This document shows, one piece after another, positions 11,601 to 25,460 of a DNA stretch of 64,000 nt. Under the pieces are notes generated by a model. The model was not told where the DNA came from. It saw nothing but the letters and a program-made list of their open reading frames with translations, and made no database searches. Source of the stretch: Hanleya hanleyi (lineage: Eukaryota; Mollusca; Polyplacophora; Lepidopleurida; Hanleyidae); the NCBI GenBank assembly GCA_036873755.1, contig JAVTVY010025290.1, forward strand, positions 1-64,000. Direction: 5' to 3'. Within the stretch, counting starts at the first letter, position 1. Every line of letters starts with the position of its first letter. Both the position numbers and the translations under genes were made by a program.

Positions 11601-14600
11601 TTATTGGTAAAAGCTTTAGCGAAAATATATTCATTCTTGTCTGGGTTGTAAAACATGTTTGTTACATGGTTTTGATAGGTCTAAATTATATCTATATGCA
11701 TTTGTCTTCTCTAATGCTTGACTCGCTTGGTCAATTTTGACTGAATATGACATTTGGGAAATCAGTTACAAAATTTTACATCTTGATAGCCCCATAGTCT
11801 GTCTATATAGGAAAGAAAGTCATTATTACTATAATAATGTTTTGGTCTGTGAAATAAAGTTGCCGAAATGTACCAAAATGTTGTGTGCCGAAATGTTTCT
11901 TGCCTATTAAAATATTGCATGCTGAAATGTCCTGCGCAATAATATAAAAATATAAAAATTAAACATTACAATTTATCAGTTTGAAATGGAGTTCTTTAAA
12001 TTAATGTGCATTATTTAAATGCGCCTTTATTTGCAATTTGGGCATATTTGTTATGATACATGTATGCAGTTTGTGGTCTGTTCCTCAACTGCTTATATTG
12101 GAATGTTTCTAATTTCGTTGATCATCATGTATCTCTCACTCAAACCATGCACAATACATGTATGTACAGTTCAAAAGAAATATTATCCATTAGACCTACA
12201 AAACTGTTGACTGGTACATCTTACAGAGGATGTTCATGGGTGATATAGAGTAAAATGTCAGCAATTTGTGCAGATCTTGTTTTTTATTGTATTGATTTCA
12301 CTAACTTTTTTTTAGTATCCATACATTCCTGCCTGTATCATGATCATAGCCTATGGCTGTTTTCAAGATTACATGTAGCTGATGATTCACCAGACCTTGT
12401 GAAACCTTAGATTTACATGCAACCAGATGGGAGGCATTATTATCAAACAAACCCTGCCCGTACGATCATGCACAATACTACATGTACATGGATGTAGTAT
12501 TGATCTCCTGATTCCCAATATGGTACATAAATGATTATGTTTTTGGACTATGTCTGCTAGGTGTTGAAGTCATATGAAATTCTCCTTCTGACTTTTCTTA
12601 ACTTATAACAATTTGACTGATTCCTTTCAAATTTGGCCAAGATACTACATGGGGTCACACAGATGTCTCACACCAGAATTCAGGTCAAAGGACAAGGTCA
12701 ATCTGGCCTATAAATCCGGTCGGGAAATTATCAAAAAAAATTGTGTTCTTTGACTGTATACATCATCAAGAGAAGATATACCAGGTACTGAAAATATCAA
12801 CTGTCAAATAGGTAAAAGATGAACGTCACATTGTCTCCTGTCTGGACAGGAAATTATTAAAAACATTGTGCTACATGTATTAGTCCAGTCCAAGGATGTG
12901 GATAATGTTTAAACCTCAGTAATACCTCCCACTAATGACAAACCTGAAATCTGTTGAGGTCGAAAAATCTAAGGTCAAGGTCATCATGAGATTAAAAAAT
13001 CAGGAAAATATTGAATACATGTATCGCATGAGTGGATGCATTTGTGGGAAGTAATGTGTCCAGTACCATTACATTATTGAAGTCAAAAGGTCAATGGTTA
13101 AAGTCACGGATGACCAATTACTCATTGTAACATGTAATCCATAGTGCCAATTACAGGTGATTGTTTACAGTTTGTCTGTTTTCCCCATTTCAATATTAAT
13201 GAGAGTTGATGACGCTTTGATTAAATTAGTAGAGATTTTACAACATACATGTAGGACGAACTGGCATACATTTGTAGGCCTACTAGTACTACATGTATCA
13301 GAATGCATGAACTATTATTTGTGAGAGAGTATAAAGCTGTCAGCTGGTAGCCTCCCCTGTGAGAAGGATAATATACCATGTCTACTGTAGTATCATCCTT
13401 AAGACCAGTACCTATATTGTATCCCAGTATCCAGATCACTTTCAGTTACATTGTTAAGTAGACTAAGGAGATGAGCACATTCCACCCTCACCATCTGTAG
13501 AGTATAATGACAGGCCATGTGTACTCTATCCTTGATCTCTACTCTGCCTCTGGTATTATCTTAGTTCCCCAGACAGGCAGACTTTTACTAGGTCCATATC
13601 CAAACTTGTATCAGTGATGCTGTATGTAAGGTATGTTGTGACTACAAAGAAGAGTTTGCATCTCTGTAAGGGTACTATGAATTTGGACATTCAGGGTTCT
13701 GCATTTCTGGTTCATCTCGACATCTCCAATACATGTACATGGGTCAATGATCATGTACACATGTACATGGTCTTGTTCTTGATGTGTGCAGGATCTGTGC
13801 ATTATGGTACTTTGATGCAGGTGAGTAGTGTACATGCTGGGAGAGGAGAGAGGATGGGTGCCCACAGGGTACATGTAGCAGTGTTTCAGTTTTGAAGAGA
13901 GTGATAACTCTCGCTCTTCATCACTCTCCTATCCTATCCAGGAGAGCATTTAATCACTCTCCTCAAAACTGTCAATGCAGTGGGGAATGATAGAGAGAGT
14001 TCTCAGTCTCACATCACTCATGCCAAAATCCTCAGAGATCAACAGATATCGCAGATGTTACACACAATTTAAGAGACTGGGGTGGAACTGGAATCTGCTG
14101 ACGGTTTTACTTTAGTATCATGTTAATTACATGTACATGTATTACATATAAATCTGTATGTGACATGAAGTTTAAATACTACGATTATTATTACAGGTGA
14201 GTTAAATATTAATGTAGGTATAGGCTTGTTTCCTGCATGAGCCACAGGTACCAGGGCTTGGTATTATGGCTGCTCTCGATTATGGCTATTTCAGTTCCTT
14301 TTACATGCATGTACAGCATTCACGGAATTGAACGCAATTTTACTGGTTTTGAGAGATAACTGTACTGTTAGTTTGAAAAATTTCAGCCTCGTAGGACAAT
14401 TTTTCCTGAAAGAGAACTCAAAGAAAAGGTAACTTTTTCATTTCAACTTTTGTCTGAGCATTCGAGGTTCAGGCCAGTATGAAGAGAGACAAATGCCTGT
14501 AATTTCAATTCTCCTTCAGAATTCTATCAACCATTGATGTTGTTTACAATCACGTTTCTGAAATGTGGGGTTCTGAAACACATCAGGTCACTCTCTACCA

Positions 14601-15326
14601 CTCCAACATATCATTATCCAAATTGATCACTTCTTCTTGCACAGAAACTTAAAGAAACTTTAGAAACAGTGGTCACATGGAACAAGTAAATGTAATGTCT
14701 GCATAATAATAATTCAGATCAAAGATTTTAATAGCCTAGTGTGACTAATTAATGTGTGGGTTGTAATAGCGTGAGTTGGAAGCTTATATTCCTCCTGCAT
14801 AGAAAACTATCCAACAGAATGAGATGAAATTTTATACGAGAATACAAACCAGTATTGTCTTTATTCTGTGCTATCTAATTTCTGCTTTGGTGGTCAGCTT
14901 GGCGAATAAATAAAGCAGACGACATCCGTATTTACACCATTGAGAAAGCTATCGACCACTTCAATTTCTTAGATTTCCATGAAGCAATTCAGATATTTGC
15001 TGAACATAGTGCATGTATTTTCCGATGAGTTGATTTTCTGACTATTTGTCAGAATTGGCGAAATTCAGTTTACCGTAAACTTTTTCTGTCTAGCAATTTC
15101 TGACTGCACTGAACAGCGCGCCACGACAACGGAGCACTTACTGTTTTCCTTCACAATGTGATTCACTGGCAAATGTTGCATAGGAAATCAACGATTGCAG
15201 TGGATAACGACTGCTCCACAAACTTTATGATGGTGGATGTTTTCTTGGTGGGTGCATCATTTGTCTGAAATAATGGGACTTACTAGTTAGAATATAACTT
15301 TTTTTGGTGCAATGATATTCACATGG
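11601..15326. other. Long non-coding stretch with ACATGTA motifs and a small foldback
   Basis: No coding exon was recognised. ACATGTACATG-type motifs are frequent (for example 13,722-13,770 and 14,120-14,140). From about 12,600 to 13,100 there are CAAGGTCAA/AAGGTCA phrases like old dispersed repeats. An inverted pair (GTTTTGAAGAGAGTGAT at about 13,889 and ATCACTCTCCTCAAAAC at about 13,951) makes a small foldback. The 93- and 87-codon ORFs over 13,611-13,895 lie on opposite strands across this repeat and lack family motifs. Confidence 0.6.
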
Positions 15327-16692
15327 CAGTGTGACTAACGTCACAGGACCTATGAAGTACAGTAGGCATTAGGACTCGAACGCGAACTGAACTCTTGGAA
15401 ATCCCCACCCCCAGTTGAAATCATGCCTATATTAAGATGGGCACCGCCCAAGTCAGAATCGCCAGTGATTTTCATCAAAAATCACCAGAAATTTTCATCA
15501 AAAGTAGGTCCGCTCAGAACTTGTTGGTAACAGTCTCCTAATGCGCCTTCATTCCAAAATAAATAACACTCGCCGATTTAATTTTACAATTTTTTAATTA
15601 AAGGAAACAGATTGAATAATATAGGTTCAGTAGATTTCAAGCTTTACGTGTGAAAATACATTTACATCTCTTTAAATCTTTAATGGTTTTCAGTGCCCTT
15701 GTACAGGATCAAAACAACTTTTTGAATCACATTATTTTCCCAACAATACAACAAATTTTTATATATAGTACTATAGTAGAAAGGTAGCATTTATGTAGTT
15801 TACGGTAATTCAACTCAAGACCAACACCTTCTCTGCACAAGATAATAATGATTCTATGTCATTCTCCTGAGCATAACCGGTACAAAGACGAATAAATATC
15901 GTCTCTACATCACGTTGTTATCTAGATATATGAGACAACACATTTTGGGCATCGGCAATCTGATGAATGTACTATTCCGGTTTTCTTGTTTCACATTCTA
16001 TGGCGGTTGATCGGTGATTTTCTTCATTGATAAATGTTAAACCACCTAGCTTTAACTAATTCTGCTAGGCTGTCTTCATTCAGACTGTACAGCCTACACA
16101 GTCCACAGAAAATACACCGCACATTCTTGGACTCCCAGCCTTATCACATTTGATGGCAAGTTTAGCGGGCTGTTTAATGTCTAAGCTAGGAAATGTTCCA
16201 GGGTAGTTGACAGGCATGCAATAATATACTATAGTATCTGCTATACAGGATACCGACCACTGTAATTTGATGTGACAAGCAGCAGGAGTAGAAACCAGCC
16301 TTATCTCAGTGGGCTTGGATATAAATCACTGTTAAAAACCACAAGGCTCGGATAGAGCCTCTCTCTGTGTTTGTTCCAAGGACAAGCCTTAATGACTTTT
16401 AAATCCACTGATAAGGCATGATCATAAAAGGAACATGATACTGTTAAAGGCCACATGGATGGTATGTATCTATAACAATATACTAAAGTGTTAATTATAA
16501 ATCTAATTTTAATCAGAATTATTTCAGATCAGAACTTGCTGGTAACAATGCCCTAATGCACGTTCATGCCAAAAATCAAGGTTCTAATGTCAACGGTTCT
16601 CCTTATTTTGCCGACGAAAGGATTCGGATGGACTGACTGACTGACTCACTCATTACCGGACAATTTGCGATCTGTAGCCTACTTCGTAGGAA
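15327..16692 (+). mobile_element. Dispersed element family, copy B
   Basis: Both ends match copies A and C: the head has GCAGTGTGACTAACGTCACA and the tail has GCCTACTTCGTAGGAA. The head block of about 730 bp is close to identical to copy A apart from small indels. The middle (about 16,060-16,460) is unrelated to the middles of A and C. One end of the head block carries CGGTTGATCGGTGATTTTCT. No gene is present. Confidence 0.7.
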
Positions 16693-19330
16693 TAAGAACC
16701 CAGCTTAATTTATACAATAAAATTGTCACCAGTAACCTTGTCAAAGTAATGAAATTCAAACACCCACGCTAATTGGTTATACATTACGGCAAATATCCGG
16801 AGTAGCCCCTGTGTGCTTCTAGGCATCCAAACTTGAAAAGTTCGGTTGGAAACAATGACGAAATGATACAGAAATAATCTTGACAGGTTCTTCTTTATTC
16901 CATGGAAGTCTTTAGTCCAGGAATGATTTAGTTTTTAACGAAGACTAAAAATGCAGTAAAATTGGTCGCACTAGGCTACTTTTTCTGAAAAATGGATCTA
17001 CATGTTCATGTATTTTGCAAAACGGTCATAATACCAATTGATGCCAATCACTCCTGGCTTCTTCACTTGGGACGCAGGCATGACTTAGAACAGCTTTCGA
17101 CCTAAAAAGCACACCAAAGGTTCTTCTTATAGTAGCAGATGTCTCTCACAGATTTTCAATATAATACATGTATTATCTATTCGTTAGAAAAAGCTGTAAA
17201 AACCCTCAAATAAACCACCATTATACCAAGCCGACCAATACAGGCAGCTTGATCACTCTTCCTACACCTGTTCCTTGTTCGCAAATATGTGAGAGAAGTG
17301 CATACATGAGTATACATGTATTGTTGTCCTGGTAACAATAAACTCATACTGTTTGTAGCCCAAATATTTCATTTTCATTAACCATGTTGACAGCCGTAGC
17401 AGACGAGTTAATAACATGCGGGTGAATGAAATTAGGATATATTGTACAGAAAGGGAATGTTATGTACTCTGGCAACAACAAAATGCGCTACACTCAATAA
17501 GCCAAGTGTAGTCAAATTGAACAGGCGTGATGTGCATGTACAGGTAAATTTGGAATATAAATTTTGTTCAGTCTGCAAATTATCAGTCAGGGGACCAAGT
17601 TACAGAAGTTATAAAATTATAACCTTTACAAGTGATTATATCAAAAATCTCACTGTTCACAATATAGTTTGATACATGTACTTCAACCAGTAGTGATGAA
17701 ATCAGACTGTGTAATAACTATGTTTAACCAGGGGTCGAAATTGCTATCTATTTGCCATGTTTGCAGGACATGGCCAGCAGAAAATTGGCACTGACCTGCA
17801 GTTATTCAATACTGTATTTTAATTGTATGCCGGACAATTCTTGATAAATTATGTCCTGTAAGTATTTGGTGAATATTTCAACCCCTGTTAACAATGTGGT
17901 ACATACTTTCATAAAACTTGCATAAACATAGGATTATGATATACATGTACATGTAGATACATGTATTACATATCAGCTTATATATCCTCGAATCTCCTAG
18001 TTTTCCTTCAGTTACATGTCTATAGGAGATAGTTGACCCCCTGACTGATAATAAACTACCTGTATACATGTGTACTTGAATTGAAACACAAGATTGTTAA
18101 TTTCCTTGTTAATCAAAGTAAGATGATACTTGTACCAGCTTAATAGCTTCGCCTATTCCTTCCCAAGTGTAAGAAAGGACCCAACTCTTGGGGTCCTTGG
18201 TGTAGAAAGTCAAAAAAGGACCTAAATGTCATGATATGACTGAAAGATTGTTGAAGGTGACATTAAATTGTAACCATTCTTTGTTTATTCATTGAATAAA
18301 ACTAGTGAAGCACAGAAAGTTAATTAATGAAAGGTACTTCTACAACTTTAAGGCTACATGTACATGTAATGATGCTTTGTTACTCGTGTAAATTCCATCA
18401 CCAGCTGTCAGTGCGGTTTTTGGGCAATTGAGCAAAATGACGTTGCTTTCATTGTATTTTACTATTTCCAATGTGAGAAAGTATGAATAGAAAGTGAATA
18501 CAAAGTTTTATGGACCAGAGAAAACCAATATTCAGCAAGGTCGGAGACCATTGTGAATATTGATTTTTCCTGGTTCGTTGTATACCAAATTGGAACCACC
18601 TAAATGTTTTATTATAAAGAGTGTAATATGGGTTAACTGTATTTGTAATGTGTTGTTACTTCAGGTATAGAGACTGCTCAAGGGATCAAGCAGTGAGGAC
18701 CCGGTTCAATAGCAGACATGGTATAATGAATGCCCTACATGTAAACTGACGAGTGGTGTATAACCATGCCGCTCCCCTGATCTGGGACCAATACTCCTTG
18801 TTTGGATAATGCCTTATCCAGTAATAGGAGGCAACATGGCTGAGAAGGTGGGTACCATATTACATTTGTACCCATGTTTTAATATGATCATTTACGTCAT
18901 GATCTGTATCTTGGTTACTTTGGTTCGTACTGTTTATAATACATGGCTGGCTGCAAATTACATAGCGCCCCAATAGCGTCATGATGTTATCAAACTGAAA
19001 TATTTGAATGACCAATGCCCATGTTGGTGTAATGGAATGATAAAAGCACATTCCTTCATCAATAATCATGCTCAGATCATCATCTGGTAAGATTTCAACT
19101 AAAAGGCACATAAGTTAAGAAGGCCTACTCTCCCCCAAAAGTCTTTAAAATCCTCAGAGTACATGATGCTCAGTTTAGTCGGAAAAATGAATATTTCAGG
19201 ATTAGGAATGACATGTATGCTATTTCGCTGTTGTAAATCAGAGCTCTTGGGATGTGCTTTCACAACACAACTTTTTATACACCTGTTGTGAAATGAGGTC
19301 ATGTAATGCGAGTTCTGTGAGTTCTTCATA
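16693..19330. other. Non-coding; one degenerate SINE-like remnant
   Basis: No gene was recognised. Positions about 18,140-18,290 hold GACCCAACTCTTGGGGTCCT followed by ATTGTTGAAGGTGACATTAAAT, the same 3' motif seen in the better SINE-like copy at 26,900-27,110, so I take it for an old relative. Other ORFs here are under 90 codons and featureless. Confidence 0.5.
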
Positions 19331-19965
19331 TATTGAAATCCATAAAGCTTTTGTTGGTTTCTGCAGTCAAAGGATGCGCAGGTGTATTGAACCCATATGT
19401 CACTCATGTTGGTTTCTGCAGTAAAAGGTAGGTGTGTTGGCATCTGCAGAAGTCCACAAGGCTCTCGTTGGTTTCTGCAGTCAAAGCCGTATGTGTGTGT
19501 GCATCTACATGTAGATGTATGAAAGTCCATAAGTTTCTGCAGTCAAAGTTGTGCATGGGCATACATTGTTGCCCATAAGTTTCTTGTTGGTTTCTGTGTT
19601 CAGATTTGTGCATGGGCATTGCTGCCCATAAGGTTCTTGTTGGTTTCTGCAGTCAAGGTTGTGTACGGGCATACACTGTTGCCCATAAGTTTCTTGTTGG
19701 TTTCTGTGTTCAGATTTGTGCATGGACATTGCTGCCCATAAGGTTCTTGTTGGTTTCTACAGTCAAGGTTGTGCATGGGCATACATTGTTGCCCATAAGT
19801 TTCTTGTTGGTTTCTGCAGTCAAAGTTGTGCACGGGCATACATTGTTGCCCATAAGTTTCTTGTTGGTTTCTGTGTTCAGATTTGTGCATCCACATTGCT
19901 GTCCATAAGGTTCTTGTTGGTTTCTGCAGTCAAGGTTGTGCACGGGCATGTATTGAAGCCCATAA
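19330..19965. repeat. Minisatellite with alternating 57-bp and 53-bp monomers
   Basis: Monomers start at CATAAGKTTCTTGTTGGTTT. Type a (57 bp) continues with CTGCAGTCAAGGTTGTGCA, and type b (53 bp) with CTGTGTTCAGATTTGTGCA. From about 19,577 they mostly alternate b-a, giving a dimer of about 110 bp. More diverged units go back to about 19,330. Several overlapping ORFs on both strands (70-143 codons) are caused by the repeat having no stop in some frames; they should not be read as genes. Confidence 0.85.
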
Positions 19966-22900
19966 GACCCGTAATAGGTGATGACTTACATTCTTGTCAC
20001 TGAAAAATCTGAGAGAAGTCATTTACATGTGGCGAGAAGACTACATCAAACACATTCTCTTAAGTCCATTAAATTTCAATGTTCATGTCCATGTACTGCC
20101 CCAGGCTACATGTACATGTAGTTTTATAAACTCAGATGTTGTGAACACTGATGTAAAGAAGACACAAAAGAATAAACGATACATGTGGTTCATTAGATGA
20201 GACTGTTCAGTATGTATTAACTATTTGCCCCATGATGACGCCATTTGACACCCCTTTCTACACTATACAGGCTTTTCTAGGCTGCCCCGTAACCTTTTCG
20301 ATGATCATCTGTAAATTATCAGGTACAAATCTATTGGAGTGCTGGGGTCAAAGTATTAAGATTTTTTGTTACTTTTACAGTGATTTATTTATTTTAATAA
20401 AAAAAATTTCCTCAGAATATCCAGTAAATCTGGCTATACATGGTTAAATCTACTACAAAAAATTCAAATCTTCCGTTTATAAGCTCATTATTGTATACTA
20501 TACATGTATCACATGTATGAAGGAGGAAAAATATTGCTTCCGAGCTACCTGATCACTGTTTGATAGAACTTGTTACCTGAAACCCACAAAATATTATGAA
20601 TGACCTCATATACATGTACACAAATATAAAATGACTAGGTATGTTTATAACCCAGTATTTCTGCTAGTCCTTGCTTGGTAGAAATCAGGCCAATTTTGTA
20701 ATTTATTCAGAATCACACAAACATGTCAGAGGTGTTTTGTAGGTTCATTTCTCATGCTTACATGTACCTTTGTGCTCAGTGCTTATAGATGTGCATGCTG
20801 TACTGCATCTTCACCAGCCAAGTCAACTACATCGCGAAGCTCTCTGCGATGTACAGAGCAACGTGATGTACGTCGACTTGGCTAGAGAGGATGGCTGTAC
20901 TGATCAAATTGAAATACAATCACCATAAATACTGCTGGTGAAAACAGCTCTTGGTTCTACACAGAATCAATGCTTGTGAACAAGTCAGCCTTATAAAACA
21001 GGATGTGATGTATGATTATATACACAGATTCTGAATCTGAATTATGTTAGTGAAACTCACATACAGTACACTTCAAATGTCTTGTGGTAATCATAAACAT
21101 ACATGTAACTAGGTGTACATAGATAGATTGTACAGGACAGGTGCTTCATGAATAAAAGTTGACCTTGATGGTAATTTATTGATTAAACTTCATTCACAAC
21201 TTTAAACATGAGTCATGTTTGTAAGATGATTAGATGAACTCTGTTATCATACAACTATGCTAAGGTTAAAATAATTTGTATTCATGGTTATGTTCCATGA
21301 ATAAGTCCAGTGTGAACAGATCAGGATTTATGAATAGTTGACAGGAGGAAGTGCTGGTACATGTAAGTCCTGTATTATACGATCACACAGATGTTTGCCT
21401 ACAGTATTCAGCCAGTTTTAGTATCCATACAAAACTTGTTTTAATGACATGAAAGTGTAACTGGAAGTCACCTAGGCCGCTATTCATGTCATTGCCGAAA
21501 AAACTATCACTGAAGTAATTTTAATAGTCCATCAAATGCCCTGAGGAAATCACCATTTCCTTGATTAATACATGTACACTGGCATGTTTTTTAAGAGTGC
21601 GACGAAACTCATGTTTTTTTGAAAGAGCTGCATTGATAAATAGGTACATGTATACATGTTTATTTACCAGCTAAATGTTCATCGATCTTCACCCAGTGTT
21701 GAACTCTGTGACCTTTATTAATTATTTAGCCCCCATACTCTCAGTAAAGTGTTATTACTCACATGTGAGAGGTAGGACAATTCAGTCATATCCTAGGAAT
21801 TTACCTGACTGCTTCAAACAGAGGTAGACAAGTAGAGTAGAGAGTTTGGGCTGTGATCCATATCTGCTGTCAGTGTCTATACAGGTAAGTTTGTGTATGT
21901 ACAGATGGGAATATTTCATGTTCCTTGTAGCATGGAAGATGAATCGCTGAACTGTTCTGTAGTACATGTATTGTACATCACAGGGTTGTGCCTTCGGCAT
22001 ACATCATATTTTCAGCTTATCCTGTACCCCCTACACATTTAAGTACTTGTATATATGTACACATGTACATGTATCACAATTTACATATGTGCCTAATTTC
22101 TGAATTTACGGATAACCAGTGTAACAGTCCGTAGTTCAGTGGATGTTTATTAGAAGACAAAACTGAAAACAATTGATGTACCTGCCAAAATATCCTTTGC
22201 TCGACTCTGTAGAGGAATTCTGGTGATGATAGTTCAACTACTTTGCCAAGTCTTTGTGCCAGACTTGAGGGTGTCAGCCTGCTTACCATACAGTTAATCA
22301 CCTAATTAACCTAATTAACCAATCACAGTATTAAAGTTCAGTGACCCCAAATTTTGTGTAAAAAATCAAATAAGTGATTTTAATAAATTTGATCACTCTC
22401 TAAAATCATTTAAATATTACTGAAGAAATAATGGATTATCTGCATGATTTTGAATCATCTGTCAATTTGCTGTTTTAATAAATATGCCCAATCCCTGATT
22501 TTATGGTGGAAAATTTCTTTTCCTCCGACTGAATTATTACAGGATAATACCATATTTCAGGAATGAGAAAAAATATCAGCTAGACCTTATTCTGTCAAAA
22601 AATATCGAAACCAAATTGGGCTCATCAAAGCCTCTGACAGTACATGTTTACCATGATGGTGAATGCTAGTTCACTACTTTGAAATACATACATGTACATA
22701 CATGTACATGATACAAGAGATCAGATTATAAGCATTACATTTTGAATTGAAGCACTATATGTTTCCCTAGGTTGTCGCCTTTGGGTCAGATTCGTGTTGA
22801 AGTACATGTATAACATTTACATGGACAACAGTGGAATTTAACGGCATTGTGCATGCATAACTCCCCAGCAAATAACAATGTGAGAAGAACATAGTATATT

Positions 22901-23090
22901 ATAATGTGTATAATGTTAAAAAAAAAACCCAACATATCAATTACAGACAGATGAGGGCAAACTATGTGCATGATTGGAGAGGATTGATTTGCCTCGAGCA
23001 AATCTATGATTATTTGTCAGGTAACATGATTAAATGAAATGTATGAAATTTTGGCAGTCAGTTTTTTGTAAATTTTATACCTTTGAAATT
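19966..23090. other. Non-coding; imperfect 30-bp hairpin at 20,817-20,884
   Basis: No gene was recognised. At 20,817-20,884 the arms AGCCAAGTCAACTACATCGC and its diverged complement (ending GTCGACTTGGCT) form an imperfect stem of about 30 bp with a short loop. It could be a decayed MITE or a hairpin transcript. ACATGTACATGTA motifs recur (22,053-22,075 and 22,685-22,710). Confidence 0.5.
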
Positions 23091-23816
23091 GAGGTGTTAG
23101 CTAGTGAACTGAGTGTTGTTGTTGTTGTTATAGAGTATTTTTTTAAATTGCTGAAAACTGTATGCCCGACGAAATTGACATTGCATGTGTGGTACATTTA
23201 GTTCCTGGACTTGTGTAAAAGTTAAATATTGAGTGTGAAAGCCTGTAAGCCAACAGTAAAGTGAAAGCATTACAATAAGGCTGTGCTATTTTTGGTCAAT
23301 CCAAATTATATGCAGTATAGAATAAGCTCCTGCAAAATACAGAAAAAGAAAGGTTACGATACAGATATTGGTAACGGTGATTCATTTATAGCCGAATAGT
23401 TGACCTTCAATTTTAAAAAATTTCTCAAGTTTATTACAATATAGAAGTGAACAAAGTTGATTTTGGAAAATTGTTTAAAATTCATTGTAAAATATTTGGC
23501 TAAAAATGAATTGCTGTTACCAATATTTGTATATGCTAACCTTTGAAGGCTTTCTTTTTCTGTATTTTGCAGACGCTTAATTACATATTGCGTTCAATTT
23601 GAATTTACCAAAAGTGGCACAGCCTCATTGTAAAGTTTTCAATTTATTGTTGGATTACAGGCTTGCACGCTCAATATAATATTTAACACTTACAACTGAG
23701 GTACAGGAGCTAAATGCACTGCACAGACATGTCATTTTCTTCAAGCATACACTTTCCAGCAATTTTCAAAATACTCTGTAACAACAACAACAGCAACACC
23801 CAGTTCACCAACACCT
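23091..23816. repeat. Long foldback: two ~340-bp inverted arms
   Basis: The left arm (about 23,091-23,430) and the right arm (about 23,470-23,816) are reverse complements by eye over almost their full length. Shared blocks include GTTGTTGTTGTTATAGAGTA against its complement with TGTAACAACAACAAC, TGCAAAATACAGAAAAAGAA against TTCTTTTTCTGTATTTTGCA, and the closing GGTGTT/AACACC. I judge identity at roughly 70-75%. No ORF lies within. It fits an old foldback MITE or an inverted duplication; a transcript would fold into long dsRNA. Confidence 0.85.
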
Positions 23817-25261
23817 TAAATTTAACATACTAAAATCGATAACATGTAGAACAAAGAGAATTTTCATGTTCACCTGTGGGTGATTTATTGAGATGAACAT
23901 ATATACATTAATATGATGAAGCAAAGCTTGTCGTTGGTTTCATTCATAAGAATTACTTAACAGTGTCAAAACAGTACATGTATTCATGCAGTTACACTGG
24001 TGCATGAAGAACAATCATTCATTTCCTGCCAGGTTTGTTAAAATCAGTTGTACAATTTGTCATCATTCTAGATAGACAATGCATTCCATGTTGCCCTTGA
24101 GGTTTAGTTTTAAGTTTTTAATTCTAGAATACATGATAAATAATAAATAACATTTTGTTTGTTCTATCTGCTATAGTAAGTTTAATTCAATTTCAAGGGT
24201 AAAATTAATGTCATATCATCAGCTAGACATGATCGTGTCACAAGCTCATCACGACATATATTGTTTAACAGTGTTTAAAATAAGAAATAAAAAATATCAT
24301 TTGGAATAAGGAATTTATTTCATGGCCATGGGGTCTGGATATAGCTTTTGTATGTGAAGTTGTGGATGCTTTAACAGTGTATTGTTCTTCTTTGTATTTG
24401 TTTAATGAAACACTCGGTGAATGTATTTAAGTTATGTGCATGCATAAATGTCATGTATTCCCATGCATTTTAGTTTGACACTGGCATGCCAAAACACACC
24501 TGTTTGTTTGAAAGATACATGTATATCAAGCTAAATGTATCGTAAATTATTGACATAATAAATTTAATATTGCAAGATATAATTACATGTACATGTAGAA
24601 AATCTGCATTTAATTTAGGATGTTGTACATATTATAAATGTTTATACATGTACATCATCCCATATACATGTATTATGGTGGTGAATAATCAGGTTCTACA
24701 GTTCATGTTGTATGTATTATACTTATAGTCAGAACAGCTGGGCATTCATACATTTATTGATATAATGTCCACATCTTCTGGGCTTCCTTTTTGAAAATTC
24801 AGGTAGTTTGAGCGACATGTTACATGGTCTCGGACATGTACCAAAAATATCATCGGATACAAATTGATCAAGTCGATCACCTCAAATTCTGTAAAATTTT
24901 AGCTCTATCAAGTTTTTTTCATTTGTGCAAATTTTTGTTATTTTCTTTTTCTACTTTTAGTTTTAGTCTTTATTGCAATAATAAATATTTTTTTGTTATG
25001 AACATCAGTCAACAATCATAAGTTCAATTCATCACCTCAAATTTGTTCATCACTCTCCGAGGGAACAGGTGTGCATGAATGGTGTTGGGACATTTTGACA
25101 TCAAAATTTTGCCAAACAAATTTTACAGTTGTAATGCCATAATGTCATGGATCCTTTGTGCAGGAACTGCATTATGCATGTTCAATTCCTACAGGGTTGA
25201 TGATCTGGGGTTCACATGTTCATTGACCAATATCGATCGGCCCTCATTGGCAGTGGTCTAA
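23817..25261. other. Non-coding stretch, nothing recognised
   Basis: AT-rich DNA with scattered ACATGTACATG motifs (24,585-24,600 and 24,640-24,670). ORFs are 65 codons or shorter and featureless. Confidence 0.6.
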
Positions 25262-25460
25262 GGCGCTTCGCTGGTGACTGCTAGCCTCACACTGCTGAAC
25301 TAGCACGAGTTCGCGCACAGCTGGTCCATGTGTGGAAGTTTGTCAGTTACTTGCCAATGGGCGGTGGTTCTCTCCGGGTACTCCGGTTTCCTCCACCAAC
25401 CAAACTGACTGTCACCAAATGAGTGAAAGGACCTTGAGTGTGACATTAAGCCAGATCCCC
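25262..25460 (+). mobile_element. tRNA-derived SINE, diverged copy
   Basis: The sequence GGTGACTGCTAGCCTCACAC, a degenerate B box (CACGAGTTCGCGC), CATGTGTGGAAGTTTGTCAG and a tail CCTTGAGTGTGACATTAAG match the better copy at 43,200-43,420. A and B boxes in that spacing are typical of tRNA-derived SINEs. A poly-C run follows the tail. Confidence 0.65.

Noticed and set aside
19099..20003. ORFs up to 143 codons on both strands with a repeated CRNQQEPYGQQC motif
   Set aside because: The motif is the minisatellite monomer translated. The same DNA is open on the opposite strand, which points to repeat structure and not to a gene.
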